From positions 62,001-126,000 of the forward strand of contig NZ_JAKQYM010000008.1 in assembly GCF_022662535.1 (NCBI RefSeq): DNA of 64,000 nucleotides. Direction: 5' to 3'. Shown here in pieces: positions 36,819 through 47,444 of the stretch; position 1 is the stretch's first letter; the number at the start of each line of letters is the position of its first letter. Source of the DNA: Polaribacter marinus (GTDB taxonomy: Bacteria; Bacteroidota; Bacteroidia; Flavobacteriales; Flavobacteriaceae). The notes beneath the pieces were generated by a model that was given only the letters and a program-made list of their open reading frames with translations, had not been told where the DNA came from and did not search any database. Made by a program: the position numbers and the translations under genes.

Positions 36819-37379
36819 TTGCAAAGTAACTCGAACAAAAATACACAAGAAGATCTATGGAAATTATTTATGAAAGGCGATATGAATGCTTTTCATCAAA
36901 TATATGATTTTCATTATCAAATGATGTATAATTTTGGGCTCCGATACATAAACGCTCATGAAGTTACAGATTGTTTACATGATACTTTCTTAAACATTAT
37001 ACATTATAAAGACTCTATTTCTGAAGTAACAAATGTAAAAGCTTATTTGTTTAAAAGTTTAAGAAATCAAATTTATAAAGTTAAAAAAACCAAGAAAATA
37101 GAATTTGAGCTTCTAGATGGGACAGTTGCATATGAAGAGGATAATACAAATAAAGAGAAGGTTTTAAAGGAATTAAAATTATTGATAGAAAAGTTAAGTC
37201 CTAGAGAAAAAGAGATAATATATCTAAAATACTTTCAAGGCTTTAATAATTTTGAGATATCAGAATTATTAGAAATTAAATACCAAACGGTAAGAAACAT
37301 ATTGGCTGTAGCTATTAAAAAACTAAGAAAACTAGGTAGTAACTTTATAGAAATCTTATTTTTATTATTATCAAAATAA
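36819..37379 (+). CDS. ECF-type RNA polymerase sigma factor (FecI-like)
   Basis: Up to 186 residues: sigma region 2 (AFHQIYDFHYQMMYNFGLRY, then DCLHDTFLNII) and region 4 helix-turn-helix (LSPREKEIIYLKYFQGFNNFEISELL, here split around residues 128-155). The frame opens with TTG 36819; the segment DLWKLFMKGD is family-like, supporting an early start, but TAAGTTTG at 36814-36821 is a perfect -7 box that would place transcription after the TTG. ATG 36870 is the alternative. It probably serves the FecR and STN-SusC system encoded at 40238 and 41473. Confidence 0.85.
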   Translation: MQSNSNKNTQEDLWKLFMKGDMNAFHQIYDFHYQMMYNFGLRYINAHEVTDCLHDTFLNIIHYKDSISEVTNVKAYLFKSLRNQIYKVKKTKKIEFELLDGTVAYEEDNTNKEKVLKELKLLIEKLSPREKEIIYLKYFQGFNNFEISELLEIKYQTVRNILAVAIKKLRKLGSNFIEILFLLLSK

Positions 37380-37498
37380 TATTTTAATAATAAAAATTTA
37401 ACGTTTTAAACATAGTACATTTTAAATAAGTTTACTCTAAAAAATAGAGTACTATCATTCTAAAGTACCATTATAAACTTCTTAATTATCTTTTTTTC

Positions 37499-40063
37499 AT
37501 GAAAAACACATATAGAATATTTGTAATTTTTACATTATTAGTGTCTCAATTATCTAACGGTCAAAGCTACTATTACAGTGATTATGAACCCTTTAATAAA
37601 AACATCCCAAGTCCAGAAGAGTTTTTAGAATATGGAATTGGAGATTATCATACAAGGCACGATTTGGTAGTTGCTTATATGACCAAACTTGCTGAACTTT
37701 CTGAGAATGCCACCATAAAGATCTATGGAAAAACGAATGAAAACAGGAAATTAATTAACTTGACTATCTCTTCTTTAGAAAACCTAAAGAACATAGAAAG
37801 CCTAAAAGAAAAACACTTACAAGTTGTTAGCGAAAAAACAGATGTAAAAGATTTTTCAGATTTGCCAATTTTTATCAATTTAGGGTATAATGTACATGGT
37901 AACGAACCATCTAGTACAGAAGCCGCTTTACTTACAGCTTATGTATTGTTAGCTTCAGAAAATCCAAAAGTAAAAGAATATCTTAAAGAAGCTATTATTT
38001 TTATAGATCCGGTTATCAATCCAGATGGACGAGATCGTCATACAAATTGGGTAAATACCTTTAGAGGAACCCCTTTAATTGCAGATAATGATGATATAGA
38101 ACATAATGAAGCTTGGCCACGAGGTAGAACAAATCATTATTGGTTTGATTTAAATAGAGACTTATTATTGGCAGTACAACCCGAAAGTAACGCTAGATTA
38201 AAATGGTATCATGAATGGTATCCAAACGTTGTAACCGATTTTCATGAAATGGGTACAAACAGTACTTTTTTCTTTGAACCAAAACAATTATCGGCTTCTT
38301 TAAAACCTGTAACTCCAGTAGAAAATTACACGGTTTTAAACAATGCTTTTGCTAAATATTTTACAGCAGATTTAGATAAAATTAAGTCCTTATATTTTAC
38401 AAAAGAGAAATATGACGCCACTTACCCAGGTTATGGTTCTACTTATGGAGACTTACAAGGTTCTTTATCCTTGTTATTTGAACAAGCAAGTTCTAGAGGT
38501 CATATACAAGAAACGCCAACAGGAACCATTTCTTTTCCTTTTACCATTAGAAATCAATTTGTAGCAAGTTTTTCTACTATAAAAGCAGCTATTTCAAATA
38601 AAAATTTATTGTACTCGTATCAAAACAACTTCTTTAAATCATCCATAGAAAAAGCCTCAAAAAGTAAAATAAAAGGATATGTTTTTGGTGATGATTATGA
38701 TAAGAATAGAACAAAGTCTTTTATTGACTTGTTATTAAAGCACCAGATTAAAGTATATCATTTAGAGGAAGAAGTTGCAACAGATAATAAAAAATATCAT
38801 GAAAATTCTTCTTATTATGTACCCACAAAGCAGCCTCAATATTTAATGGTTAGAACCATGTTTGAAACGTATAAAAAATACAGAGATAGTGTATTTTATG
38901 ATGCCTCTTCTTGGTCTATGGCTAATTTTTATAATATGAAATATAGCGAACTTAAAAAAGCGCCAAATTATAAAAAACAGGTATCCTCAGAAACAAATAA
39001 AATTGAAATAGAGAAACTAACAAAAAGCGATTATGCCTACTTAATTTCTTGGGATGATTACTACTCTCCTGCATTGTTACATCATTTACAAGAAAAAGGA
39101 GTCATCGTAAAAACGGCTACAAAACCTTTTGAAGTAAGTACAGAAAACTCCAAAAAGAAATTTGATAGAGGAAGTTTGTTAATTGCAGTTGGTGTTCAAA
39201 AAATTACTGAAGAAGCCTTATTTACTGCTTTAAAAGAAGTAAGTGAAACATATAAAATTGAAGTGAATGCTGTTGAGACGGGATATAGTTTACAAGGAAT
39301 TGATTTAGGTAGTTCTAATTTTGTTACTTTAGAAATGCCAAAGGCAATGATGTTAGTAGAAGGCGGAGTTTCATCTTATGAAGCAGGAGAAGTTTGGCAT
39401 TTATTAGAACAAAGAATGCAAATGCCAATTAGTAAAGTACCAGAACGAATTTTTTATAGAACCGATTTAAGAAAATACAACGTAATTATCATGGTTTCTG
39501 GATATTATAACTTACTAAATGCCAACAGTAGACAGAAACTAAAAGATTGGGTGGCTGCAGGAAACACCTTAATTACAACACGTACCGCTAGTTCTTGGGC
39601 AATTAGAAATAAACTGGTAAACGAAAGTTTAATTGTTAATAAAAAGGATCCAAAAAATTCTTTAGAACGATTAAATTATGGCGAATCTAGAGAACATTTA
39701 GGAAGAAATAGTATTGGTGGAGCCATTTTTGAAGTAGATTTAGATATTACACACCCAATAGGTTATGGATATCATAATAGAAAATTACCTGTTTATAAAA
39801 ACAATAGAGTTTGGTTGGCACCAAGTAAAAACAAATTTTCTACAGTAGCAAAATACACAGAAAACCCACATATTGATGGTTTTGTTACCAATGAGAATTT
39901 ACAAAACTATTTTACAAAATCAGCTTCTATAATTGTTCATAAGACTGGAAAAGGTAGAGTGATTATGTTTGCAGATAATCCTAATTTTAGAGGAGCTTGG
40001 TATGGGACAAACAAATTATTTATGAATTCTATTTTCTTTGGATCTATCATAAGAGTGCCCTAA
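37499..40063 (+). CDS. Secreted M14-family zinc carboxypeptidase
   Basis: An 854-residue exported peptidase (signal peptide YRIFVIFTLLVSQLSNG). Zinc ligands: HGNE (His133, Glu136) and the later His in DFHEMG (His249). The M14 core with INPDGRDRH (about 178-186) and an LFEQASSRGH segment carrying the probable catalytic Glu lies in the first 350 residues; the remaining 500 residues include a class-I-glutamine-amidotransferase-like portion (AMMLVEGGVSSYEAGEVWHL, then VIIMVSGYY). The protein lacks a T9SS tail. It sits between the sigma and anti-sigma genes and is closed off by a terminator, so it is probably its own unit regulated with the locus. Confidence 0.88.
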   Translation: MKNTYRIFVIFTLLVSQLSNGQSYYYSDYEPFNKNIPSPEEFLEYGIGDYHTRHDLVVAYMTKLAELSENATIKIYGKTNENRKLINLTISSLENLKNIESLKEKHLQVVSEKTDVKDFSDLPIFINLGYNVHGNEPSSTEAALLTAYVLLASENPKVKEYLKEAIIFIDPVINPDGRDRHTNWVNTFRGTPLIADNDDIEHNEAWPRGRTNHYWFDLNRDLLLAVQPESNARLKWYHEWYPNVVTDFHEMGTNSTFFFEPKQLSASLKPVTPVENYTVLNNAFAKYFTADLDKIKSLYFTKEKYDATYPGYGSTYGDLQGSLSLLFEQASSRGHIQETPTGTISFPFTIRNQFVASFSTIKAAISNKNLLYSYQNNFFKSSIEKASKSKIKGYVFGDDYDKNRTKSFIDLLLKHQIKVYHLEEEVATDNKKYHENSSYYVPTKQPQYLMVRTMFETYKKYRDSVFYDASSWSMANFYNMKYSELKKAPNYKKQVSSETNKIEIEKLTKSDYAYLISWDDYYSPALLHHLQEKGVIVKTATKPFEVSTENSKKKFDRGSLLIAVGVQKITEEALFTALKEVSETYKIEVNAVETGYSLQGIDLGSSNFVTLEMPKAMMLVEGGVSSYEAGEVWHLLEQRMQMPISKVPERIFYRTDLRKYNVIIMVSGYYNLLNANSRQKLKDWVAAGNTLITTRTASSWAIRNKLVNESLIVNKKDPKNSLERLNYGESREHLGRNSIGGAIFEVDLDITHPIGYGYHNRKLPVYKNNRVWLAPSKNKFSTVAKYTENPHIDGFVTNENLQNYFTKSASIIVHKTGKGRVIMFADNPNFRGAWYGTNKLFMNSIFFGSIIRVP

Positions 40064-40093
40064 ATCTTACTAGCATTTACATTAATTATAATG

Positions 40094-40134
40094 AAGAGAA
40101 ATACCTATTTTAATAGATTATTTCTCTTTTTTTT
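40094..40134 (+). terminator. Rho-independent terminator after the M14 peptidase gene
   Basis: AAGAGAAATA (40094-40103) pairs with TATTTCTCTT (40119-40128), followed by eight T's. It separates the peptidase gene from FecR-SusC-SusD. Confidence 0.85.
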
Positions 40135-40237
40135 GTACTTATTTTAAAAAAAAATCAATAAAATATAAATTTTAACTATTTTCTTATGGTACAAAATAAC
40201 AAAGTTTTACTTATACATATAAATCATTAACAGAAGT

Positions 40238-41446
40238 ATGTTAAAAAATCAAAAATTTAAGATTGAGGAATTGTTAAATAATGACGATTTTATTCTTTGG
40301 ATTAAATCTAATGGTAATCTTAGCAATGCAACTTGGCAAGCATATAAAAAGCAGCTGAATGCTGAAGGAAAAGCTGACTTTGAAAAGGCTATTTCTATAT
40401 TAAACAAGGTATTTACTCTTCATGTAGACGACAAAACACTATCTAAAGAGTTTGTTCAAGAACAATATATTCGATTGTTAGAAGTATCTAAAAAAGAGCA
40501 AACGGCAAAAAAATCAAAGTATATCATATTCAGAAAAGTATTAAAATATGCTGCCATATTTATTATTTTGTTTTCTATAGGAGATGCAGTTATCTCTACA
40601 TTTTCTAAAAAATCTTTTGCCAAACATTTAGTTGCTGCGACTTATAATACCTCTGATATTTTAATAAAAACCTCAACAAATGATTATTATAAAATTAAAG
40701 AAGATACCAATAGTAAATGGTTGATGGAAAATGGAATTTTTGTAACTGTAAATTCCGATAAAATTTCGTTTGTTTCTACCGATGATTTAAAAACAACATC
40801 GAGTTTAGATTATACTGTAATTGTTCCTAAAGGTAAAAATTATCAAATTTCTATGATAGATGGAACAGAAGTAGAATTGAATTCTGAATCAGAAATTACT
40901 TTTAATAATTCTACAACCACAAAAGAAAGAAAAGTAAACTTAAAAGGAGAAGCCTTTTTTAGTGTTGCTCATAATAAAGAACGCCCTTTTTTAGTAAAAT
41001 CTTCAGATTTAGAAATTAAAGTTTTAGGAACAGAATTTAATGTTTCTAACTATAAAGAAAACAATTTTACGAGCACAACTTTAGTAAAAGGCTCTATCAA
41101 AGTATCAAATCCACAAGGAGAAAGCGCCATTATTAAGCCTGGAAATCAAGCCAAATTGTATCATAATGAAAACAAGATCATTGTAGAAAAGATAGATGTA
41201 CAAAATATTGTTGCTTGGACATCTGGAGTCTTAATTTTTAGAAATGAAAAACTAGAAAAATTAATACCAAAACTAAACCGATGGTTTAATGTCGAATTTA
41301 AGTTTGAAGGAAAAGAGCGAGATTATCAATTTACGGGTACTCTAAAAAAGGAAAATGATTTAAACCACTTTTTACAAATGCTTAAATATACAGAAGGCAT
41401 TAGCTATCAAATAAACGATAACGAAGTCACTTTATTTTTTGAATAA
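40238..41446 (+). CDS. FecR family anti-sigma factor
   Basis: A 402-residue inner-membrane regulator. The cytoplasmic N-terminal part (1-100) would bind the sigma factor; one transmembrane helix lies at about 103-120 (AAIFIILFSIGDAVISTF); the periplasmic FecR domain holds LDYTVIVPKGKNYQISMIDGTEV-type strands and GTEFNVSNYKENNFTSTTLVKGSI; the C-terminal DUF4974-like part ends with LNHFLQMLKYTEGISYQI. It relays the signal from the STN domain of SusC (next gene, 26 bp away) to the ECF sigma factor. Confidence 0.92.
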   Translation: MLKNQKFKIEELLNNDDFILWIKSNGNLSNATWQAYKKQLNAEGKADFEKAISILNKVFTLHVDDKTLSKEFVQEQYIRLLEVSKKEQTAKKSKYIIFRKVLKYAAIFIILFSIGDAVISTFSKKSFAKHLVAATYNTSDILIKTSTNDYYKIKEDTNSKWLMENGIFVTVNSDKISFVSTDDLKTTSSLDYTVIVPKGKNYQISMIDGTEVELNSESEITFNNSTTTKERKVNLKGEAFFSVAHNKERPFLVKSSDLEIKVLGTEFNVSNYKENNFTSTTLVKGSIKVSNPQGESAIIKPGNQAKLYHNENKIIVEKIDVQNIVAWTSGVLIFRNEKLEKLIPKLNRWFNVEFKFEGKERDYQFTGTLKKENDLNHFLQMLKYTEGISYQINDNEVTLFFE

Positions 41447-41472
41447 AAATACAAACACCTATAATTTTATTT

Positions 41473-44400
41473 ATGAAAAACTATTATAACATAATACATT
41501 TTAAAAGCACTAAAAAGCAACTACTAATTTTGTTTTTTAGCATTCTATCAATGAACTCGTTTTCAGAGAATAGTAATCCTGAAAAAGAGTTGAAACAGAA
41601 AAAAACAGCAACATTAACCATTAACAAAGAACTTACAATAAACGAACTGTTTAATTTTATTTCTAAAAAAACCAATTACGATTTTTTCTTTAACAGTAAT
41701 TTACCTAATCTAAATAAAAAAGTAGCTGTTAATGTTCAAAATGCTTCAGTATCCACAGTATTAGATATTGCATTTGAGGGGTTAGACATCGAATATTCAA
41801 TTAAAGTAAATGATATTGTTGTCAGACAAAAAGGAACACGTTCTAATAAACAAGAAAAAATACTTATTACGGGTACTGTTTATGATGATACAGGCATACC
41901 ATTGCCCGAAGCAAATATTATTATCAAAGGAAGCAACAAAGGTTTTGTTACAGATTTTGATGGAAAATTCAGTATTTCTGTTAACCCAACCGATATCCTC
42001 GTATTTTCTTACTTAGGTTTTCAAAACCAAACCATTATCGTTGACAGTAAAAAAACAACTTTAGCAATTTATTTACAACCTGACGTTAATGTACTAAATG
42101 AAATTATTATTTCTGGGGTTGCCTCAGGTACTTCAAGAAAAAAATTGTCAGTTTCTGTTTCTAAATTAAATTCTTCTTCCTTAGAAAAAGCACCACAAAC
42201 ATCCGTTTCATCATCATTACAGGGTAAAGTAGCTGGTGTAAGCGTTAACTCTTTTAGTGGTTCTCCAGGAAGTAGTTCTAATATTGTTTTAAGAGGATCT
42301 ACCTCTATTAAAGGAGGTAATAGTCCAATGCTATTAGTAGATGGGGTGATTATGGGAGGCTCTTTAGCAGATATCAATGTAGATGATGTAGAATCTATAG
42401 AAATTGTAAAAGGTGCTGCTGCCGCTTCTCTATATGGTTCTAAAGCTGCCAATGGTGTTATTGTTGTAACTTCAAAAAGAGGGAAAAATTTAACTACAGG
42501 AAAAACATCTATTACAATTAGAAATGAACTAGGTTTTCAAAAAGTAGCAAATCTTTTAGATTTATCTACGTCACATCATTATCGACTAGATCCTACTTGG
42601 TTAGATACAGATACGTATACCAAATATCAATTTGTAAACTACCCTAGTGATTATGTTTCTGGGTGGGATCCAAGAATTACCGGAAATCGTGTAGAAAAAG
42701 ATGACCACTATCAAGATTTACCATATAGGGTTAATAACGATTTACAAGAACAAATGTTTAATGACGGGACCTATATAACCAACTATATTGGAGTAGGTCA
42801 TAAATCAGAAAAAACCAACCTTTTTGTTTCTTTTGAAAACAATAAAAATGAAGGAGTTGTTATAGAAACAGGTGGTTATGATCGTCAAAGTTTTAGATTG
42901 AATATAGATCATGCATTATCTGACAAAATAAATATTTCTGCAAGTAATAATTATATTAGAACCAATAATGATTTCTTAGGAGGTGGTACAAGTGCCTTTT
43001 TTGAAGTTGCCTCTACAGATCCTGATGTTGATTTATTTAAGAAAAACATAGATGGTCAAGAGTATAATTTCTACCCAAACCAATGGAATACACAATTTGC
43101 GAATCCCTTATATGATTTGTGGAAAAAAGAAAGTACCGCAGCAAAAAGCAGGTTATTAAGTTCTTATGATTTTAACTGGAAACTAAACAGCGTGATTAGC
43201 TTTAAAGCTTCCTACGCTTTTGAATTGGAACATTATGATAATAAAATATTATCTCCAAAAACTACTATTAACGATTTATTACCAAATTATATAGATCCTA
43301 GCGCAGATCCACAGGTACTAAATCAGAGTAATCCTTTTGCATTATCTTATACAGGAGGAGCATTAAGTAAAAGAAATTATAAAGCTTTAAACCAAACCTT
43401 TAGAGCAACCATAAACTTTAAAAAGAGCTGGGGAGATCTTGATTTTAACGGTAAATTAAGTTATTTAAATGAAGACAATCATTTTGAAAGCACAACAACT
43501 AGTGCCACTTCTTTTATTTTAAATGATTTTCCAATATTTGATAATTTTGATCCAACAACGATAGATGCAACAGACTTTAGATCGGATATAAGAGCAACCA
43601 ACTATTTTGCTATTGCTTCATTTGTTTATAAAGACAGGTATATTTTAGACGGTTTATTTAGAATAGATGGTTCTTCTCTGTTTGGAGAAAATGAAAGATG
43701 GCAAAACTACTTCCGTCTTTCTGGAGCCTACCGTCTTACAAAAGATTTAGAAATACCGGGAATTCAAGAATTAAAACTTAGAGCTGCTTATGGGACCTCT
43801 GGATTAAGACCAGGTTTTGGAGATAAAGATGAGACCTTTTCTATAAATGATGGTATTGCTTCTAAGAATACTCTTGGTAACAAAGATTTAAAACCATCAC
43901 GTTCGGCAGAATTAGAACTTGGTATAGAAACTTCTTTTTTAGACAGATTTCGATTTGAAGCTACTTACTCTAAAACCAAAGTAACCGATCAATACCTATT
44001 AGCACCCTTAGCATCACATACAGGAGGTTTCCCTTATCAAAATGTAAATGCTGGAGAACTTGAAAGCAAAACATTTGAAGCAATGTTAAATGCTAAAATT
44101 ATATCAACCGATGATATTAATTGGGAAGCAACGCTAACTTTTGATCGTACAAGACAAAAAATAACCAAACTTACCATTCCTGAATACAGAACCGGTCCTA
44201 GAAACACTTTTAGAATAAAAGAAGGAGAAACCTTTGGTACCATGTATGGTGTAGATTTTGTTAGAACGTTAGATCAAATGCAAGAACAACTAACCGCAGG
44301 GGAAAACATTAATGATTACTCGGTTAACAGAGATGGTGTAGTAGTATTAACAAGTGACATTGGAACTGTAAACGAAAAACCTTTTGTTCTTGTAGATGAA

Positions 44401-44913
44401 AATGGAGCTGAAAAAGTTCAAAAAATTGGGGATACGAATCCAGATTTTAACTTAGGATTGAATACCACATTTAGTTATAAAAACTTCTCGCTCTATTTGC
44501 TATGGCAATGGAAACAAGGAGGTGATTTATATAACCACACCGCACAATATTTAGTAAGAGATAATAGACTAGGAATTATAGATCAAATTCATACGAGACC
44601 TGAAAATAAAAAAACCGTAGACTACTATCAAGCATTATATGATGCCGATGCAATTAATGGTTATTGGGTTGAAGATGCCTCTTATTTAAAATTAAATGAG
44701 GCTTCTTTATACTATACACTGAATGACAAGACAAAAAGCTTTTCAAATAAATATATAGAAGAAATAAAAATAGGAATAATTGGACGAAACTTATGGACCT
44801 TAACTAATTATACAGGTTATGACCCTCAAACCGGATCCGATGGATTTCTTTTTGACAATTTTGGATACCCTAATTTTAGAAATTACTCATTATCAGTTCA
44901 AGTTAAATTTTAA
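41473..44913 (+). CDS. SusC/RagA-family TonB-dependent receptor with STN domain
   Basis: A 1146-residue outer-membrane importer. Signal region, then an STN signalling domain (about 45-115; ELTINELFNFISKKTNYDFF), a carboxypeptidase-regulatory-like domain (about 130-205), the plug (about 214-330; SVSSSLQGKVAGVSVNSFSG, NGVIVVTSKRGK) and a C-terminal barrel ending in NYSLSVQVKF. With SusD it imports oligomers through the outer membrane, powered by TonB. The STN domain marks it as a transducer to FecR. SusD follows after 5 bp. Confidence 0.95.
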   Translation: MKNYYNIIHFKSTKKQLLILFFSILSMNSFSENSNPEKELKQKKTATLTINKELTINELFNFISKKTNYDFFFNSNLPNLNKKVAVNVQNASVSTVLDIAFEGLDIEYSIKVNDIVVRQKGTRSNKQEKILITGTVYDDTGIPLPEANIIIKGSNKGFVTDFDGKFSISVNPTDILVFSYLGFQNQTIIVDSKKTTLAIYLQPDVNVLNEIIISGVASGTSRKKLSVSVSKLNSSSLEKAPQTSVSSSLQGKVAGVSVNSFSGSPGSSSNIVLRGSTSIKGGNSPMLLVDGVIMGGSLADINVDDVESIEIVKGAAAASLYGSKAANGVIVVTSKRGKNLTTGKTSITIRNELGFQKVANLLDLSTSHHYRLDPTWLDTDTYTKYQFVNYPSDYVSGWDPRITGNRVEKDDHYQDLPYRVNNDLQEQMFNDGTYITNYIGVGHKSEKTNLFVSFENNKNEGVVIETGGYDRQSFRLNIDHALSDKINISASNNYIRTNNDFLGGGTSAFFEVASTDPDVDLFKKNIDGQEYNFYPNQWNTQFANPLYDLWKKESTAAKSRLLSSYDFNWKLNSVISFKASYAFELEHYDNKILSPKTTINDLLPNYIDPSADPQVLNQSNPFALSYTGGALSKRNYKALNQTFRATINFKKSWGDLDFNGKLSYLNEDNHFESTTTSATSFILNDFPIFDNFDPTTIDATDFRSDIRATNYFAIASFVYKDRYILDGLFRIDGSSLFGENERWQNYFRLSGAYRLTKDLEIPGIQELKLRAAYGTSGLRPGFGDKDETFSINDGIASKNTLGNKDLKPSRSAELELGIETSFLDRFRFEATYSKTKVTDQYLLAPLASHTGGFPYQNVNAGELESKTFEAMLNAKIISTDDINWEATLTFDRTRQKITKLTIPEYRTGPRNTFRIKEGETFGTMYGVDFVRTLDQMQEQLTAGENINDYSVNRDGVVVLTSDIGTVNEKPFVLVDENGAEKVQKIGDTNPDFNLGLNTTFSYKNFSLYLLWQWKQGGDLYNHTAQYLVRDNRLGIIDQIHTRPENKKTVDYYQALYDADAINGYWVEDASYLKLNEASLYYTLNDKTKSFSNKYIEEIKIGIIGRNLWTLTNYTGYDPQTGSDGFLFDNFGYPNFRNYSLSVQVKF

Positions 44914-44918
44914 TAAAA

Positions 44919-46430
44919 ATGATGATAAAAAAAACATTTAAATACTTTTTATTAGTACTAACTACAAGTCTATTTTTTAATAGCTGTAGTGATTTAGAAG
45001 TAGAAAATTATAATGATCCAGATACAGAAATTGTACTTTCAACATCTGACGGAATAAGAAGTTTAGCTTCTGGGCTATTTAATACATGGTTTACACAACA
45101 GCAACACAATTTTGGTTCGCCAGGACCTGCTATGTGGGTTATGGCAGATTGGGGAACCGTTACCTTTGCAAATTATGGTACACTTGACATGAGTCAAGAA
45201 CCAAGAGTTTTCTTAGATAATTCTCCTTCTTATGCCTACCACTCTATTACTAAAAATTACTGGCAATACATGTATAAAGTTATAACAACTGCTAACGATG
45301 TATTGATTGGGATTGAAAACGGTGTAGAGATAGGAGATAATGGTTCAGAAACAATGATGACCAAAGGTTTTGCACATTTTATGCAAGGACTAGGAAACGG
45401 ATATGTAGGTTTAATTTTTGACAAAGCTTATCCTTCTGACGAGACTACAGATTATGCTACTTTAGAAGTTACAGACTATAGATCTTCTATAGACTTGGCA
45501 ATTAAACAGCTAGAAAAAGCTATTGAAATATTTGACAATAATGATTTTATACTTCCATCAGATTGGATTAATGGAAATGCTTTTACCAATGAAGAAATGT
45601 CAAAATTAGCACATTCTTTTATTGCTCGTCTAATGGTTTATAGCTCAAGAAACACAGAACAAACCAATGCCATTGATTGGGAAAGTGTTTTATTTCATGC
45701 AGAAAAAGGTATCACAAGCGATTTCAATATACAAGGAGACGGTAATGGTTCTGATAGAAAATGGATGTCTTGGTACAAATATTATATGGCTAGAACTAGT
45801 TGGGGAAAAGTAGACATGAGAGTTGTTCATTTATTAGATGATACCCTTCCTGCAAATTGGCCTGATGGAGGTATTGATGATCTTCCAAACGATGGTCGTA
45901 TTACATCAAACGATTTACGTGTGCAAACAGATTTTCAATATGATGCATCTAACAATAGACCCGAAAGAGGTATGTATAGATGGTCTACTTACAGGTACTC
46001 TCGTTTAGATAGCTGGATCAATGCCAACTTCTTTGCACCTGTTATTATGATGCGTAAAGCAGAAATTGATTTATTTAAAGCAGAAGCATTATTGCAACTT
46101 ACTAGATTGAATGAAGCAGGAAACATTATAAACTCAGGTACAAGAGTTACAAGAGGAGGCTTACAGCCTGTAAACATTAATAGTGAAGAAGAAATACGAA
46201 ACGCTATTACTTACGAAAGAACAATTGAACTTCCTTTAACTGGTATGGGAATTGAATATTTTGATATGCGTAGAAAGGGCCAATTACAAGATGGTTCATT
46301 ACTACATTTTCCAATACCAGCACAACAACTAGAAGTATTAATAGAGCCTTTCTACACCTTTGGAGGTATTAATCCACAATTCGGAATTCCAAATGAAGAT
46401 GTCTCAATAAACGGATGGTATATACCATAA
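44919..46430 (+). CDS. RagB/SusD-family nutrient-uptake lipoprotein
   Basis: A 503-residue surface lipoprotein (lipobox FFNSCS, Cys23). SusD features: the N-terminal helical TPR-like scaffold (YHSITKNYWQYMYKVITTANDVL) and the C-terminal ITYERTIELPLTGMGIEYFDMRRKG, which matches the conserved NERxxELxxEGxRxxDLxR pattern, and FPIPAQQLE near the end. It forms a lid on SusC and captures the substrate. Its overall divergence from glycan SusDs would be compatible with a peptide substrate, but specificity cannot be read. Confidence 0.95.
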   Translation: MMIKKTFKYFLLVLTTSLFFNSCSDLEVENYNDPDTEIVLSTSDGIRSLASGLFNTWFTQQQHNFGSPGPAMWVMADWGTVTFANYGTLDMSQEPRVFLDNSPSYAYHSITKNYWQYMYKVITTANDVLIGIENGVEIGDNGSETMMTKGFAHFMQGLGNGYVGLIFDKAYPSDETTDYATLEVTDYRSSIDLAIKQLEKAIEIFDNNDFILPSDWINGNAFTNEEMSKLAHSFIARLMVYSSRNTEQTNAIDWESVLFHAEKGITSDFNIQGDGNGSDRKWMSWYKYYMARTSWGKVDMRVVHLLDDTLPANWPDGGIDDLPNDGRITSNDLRVQTDFQYDASNNRPERGMYRWSTYRYSRLDSWINANFFAPVIMMRKAEIDLFKAEALLQLTRLNEAGNIINSGTRVTRGGLQPVNINSEEEIRNAITYERTIELPLTGMGIEYFDMRRKGQLQDGSLLHFPIPAQQLEVLIEPFYTFGGINPQFGIPNEDVSINGWYIP

Positions 46431-46465
46431 AAAAAAATAATTAAAAAACGAAAAACTCTAAAAAT

Positions 46466-47353
46466 ATGAAACTATTGAAATTTACATTTATTTTAATATT
46501 AATTGCAAGTTTAACATCTTGTGAAAGAGAAGCACTACCTGTTTACCCAGGCACTATTATACAAATTGATACCGTATTTGTGAAAGGTGCAAACTTAACT
46601 TATCCAACATTTACAGGCTCTGATACTGCTGATGATCGATTTTATGCCTTTAGTGGTGGGAGCTCTGATGATTTAAGTGACTTGTCTGGTGAAGATTGGA
46701 CTTATGAACTTTGGATTAAAGTAGACCCAGATGCATTAATAGGTGATCCAAACGAACCATCAGGACAAACTGCAGGAGGCGCAACTATTAGTGAACGTGG
46801 TAGAAATTTTGAATTATATTTAATAGCCGATGCAAATGCAGATTATGCTATAAAGTACAACAGATTAGATAATGATAATTTACCTTTAGGAACAATGGAA
46901 TCTAGCAATTCTAGTGTGAATCTTAAATTTGACGAATGGGCTCATGTAGCCATCTCTCGTTCTTCTTCAGATGGAGTTGCTAAATTTTATATCAACGGAA
47001 AATTAATAGATTCTAGTTCAGATCCACTTTGGATACAACCTGTAAATGATACATGGCTTGACTTTAACTACATGTATAGAGGAGGAAATATGAATTTCTT
47101 TAAAGGTTCTTTTGATGATATTAGAGTATCCTATATAGATAGATATCCTGCTGAATTTGAACCGAATCATTTTGAAAGATTAGCACTAGACAACAATACT
47201 TTGTTGCAAATGGATTTAGACAACAATTTAACTCCTTTTGATCCTGTTAATGAATTTGATAAAGTAGAAATCAAAGGTAATTATTCTTATTATATAAAAG
47301 TTATAAATACCGTCTTTTGGACAAGTGAAGATTACGTTCTTCCTACGGACTAA
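46466..47353 (+). CDS. LamG-like domain lipoprotein
   Basis: A 295-residue lipoprotein (lipobox SLTSCE, Cys19) with one LamG/concanavalin-like jelly roll: WTYELWIKVDPDAL, FDEWAHVAISRSSSDGVAKF, YINGKLIDSS and FKGSFDDIRVSYIDRYPAEF follow the LamG order. It occupies the place of SusE/SusF after SusD and probably binds ligand at the cell surface. Similar LamG strands occur in the C10 peptidase and the two T9SS proteins downstream, suggesting a shared binding target. Confidence 0.85.
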   Translation: MKLLKFTFILILIASLTSCEREALPVYPGTIIQIDTVFVKGANLTYPTFTGSDTADDRFYAFSGGSSDDLSDLSGEDWTYELWIKVDPDALIGDPNEPSGQTAGGATISERGRNFELYLIADANADYAIKYNRLDNDNLPLGTMESSNSSVNLKFDEWAHVAISRSSSDGVAKFYINGKLIDSSSDPLWIQPVNDTWLDFNYMYRGGNMNFFKGSFDDIRVSYIDRYPAEFEPNHFERLALDNNTLLQMDLDNNLTPFDPVNEFDKVEIKGNYSYYIKVINTVFWTSEDYVLPTD

Positions 47354-47374
47354 TACATATAACATCATTAAATT

Positions 47375-47420
47375 AAGAGTCTAGAAATCATTTAATTACA
47401 ATTGATTTCTAGGATTCTTA
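47375..47420 (+). other. Imperfect hairpin between LamG lipoprotein and C10 peptidase genes
   Basis: AAGAGTCTAGAAATCA (47375-47390) pairs with TGATTTCTAGGATTCTTA (47403-47420) with one bulge. There is no T tract, so it is more likely a message-stability or processing hairpin than a full terminator. Confidence 0.5.
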
Positions 47421-47444
47421 TTACCAATTCTTAAAATATCTAAT

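Noticed and set aside
42069..42452. A 127-codon minus-strand frame in susC
   Set aside because: Antisense to the plug domain of a clear SusC protein.
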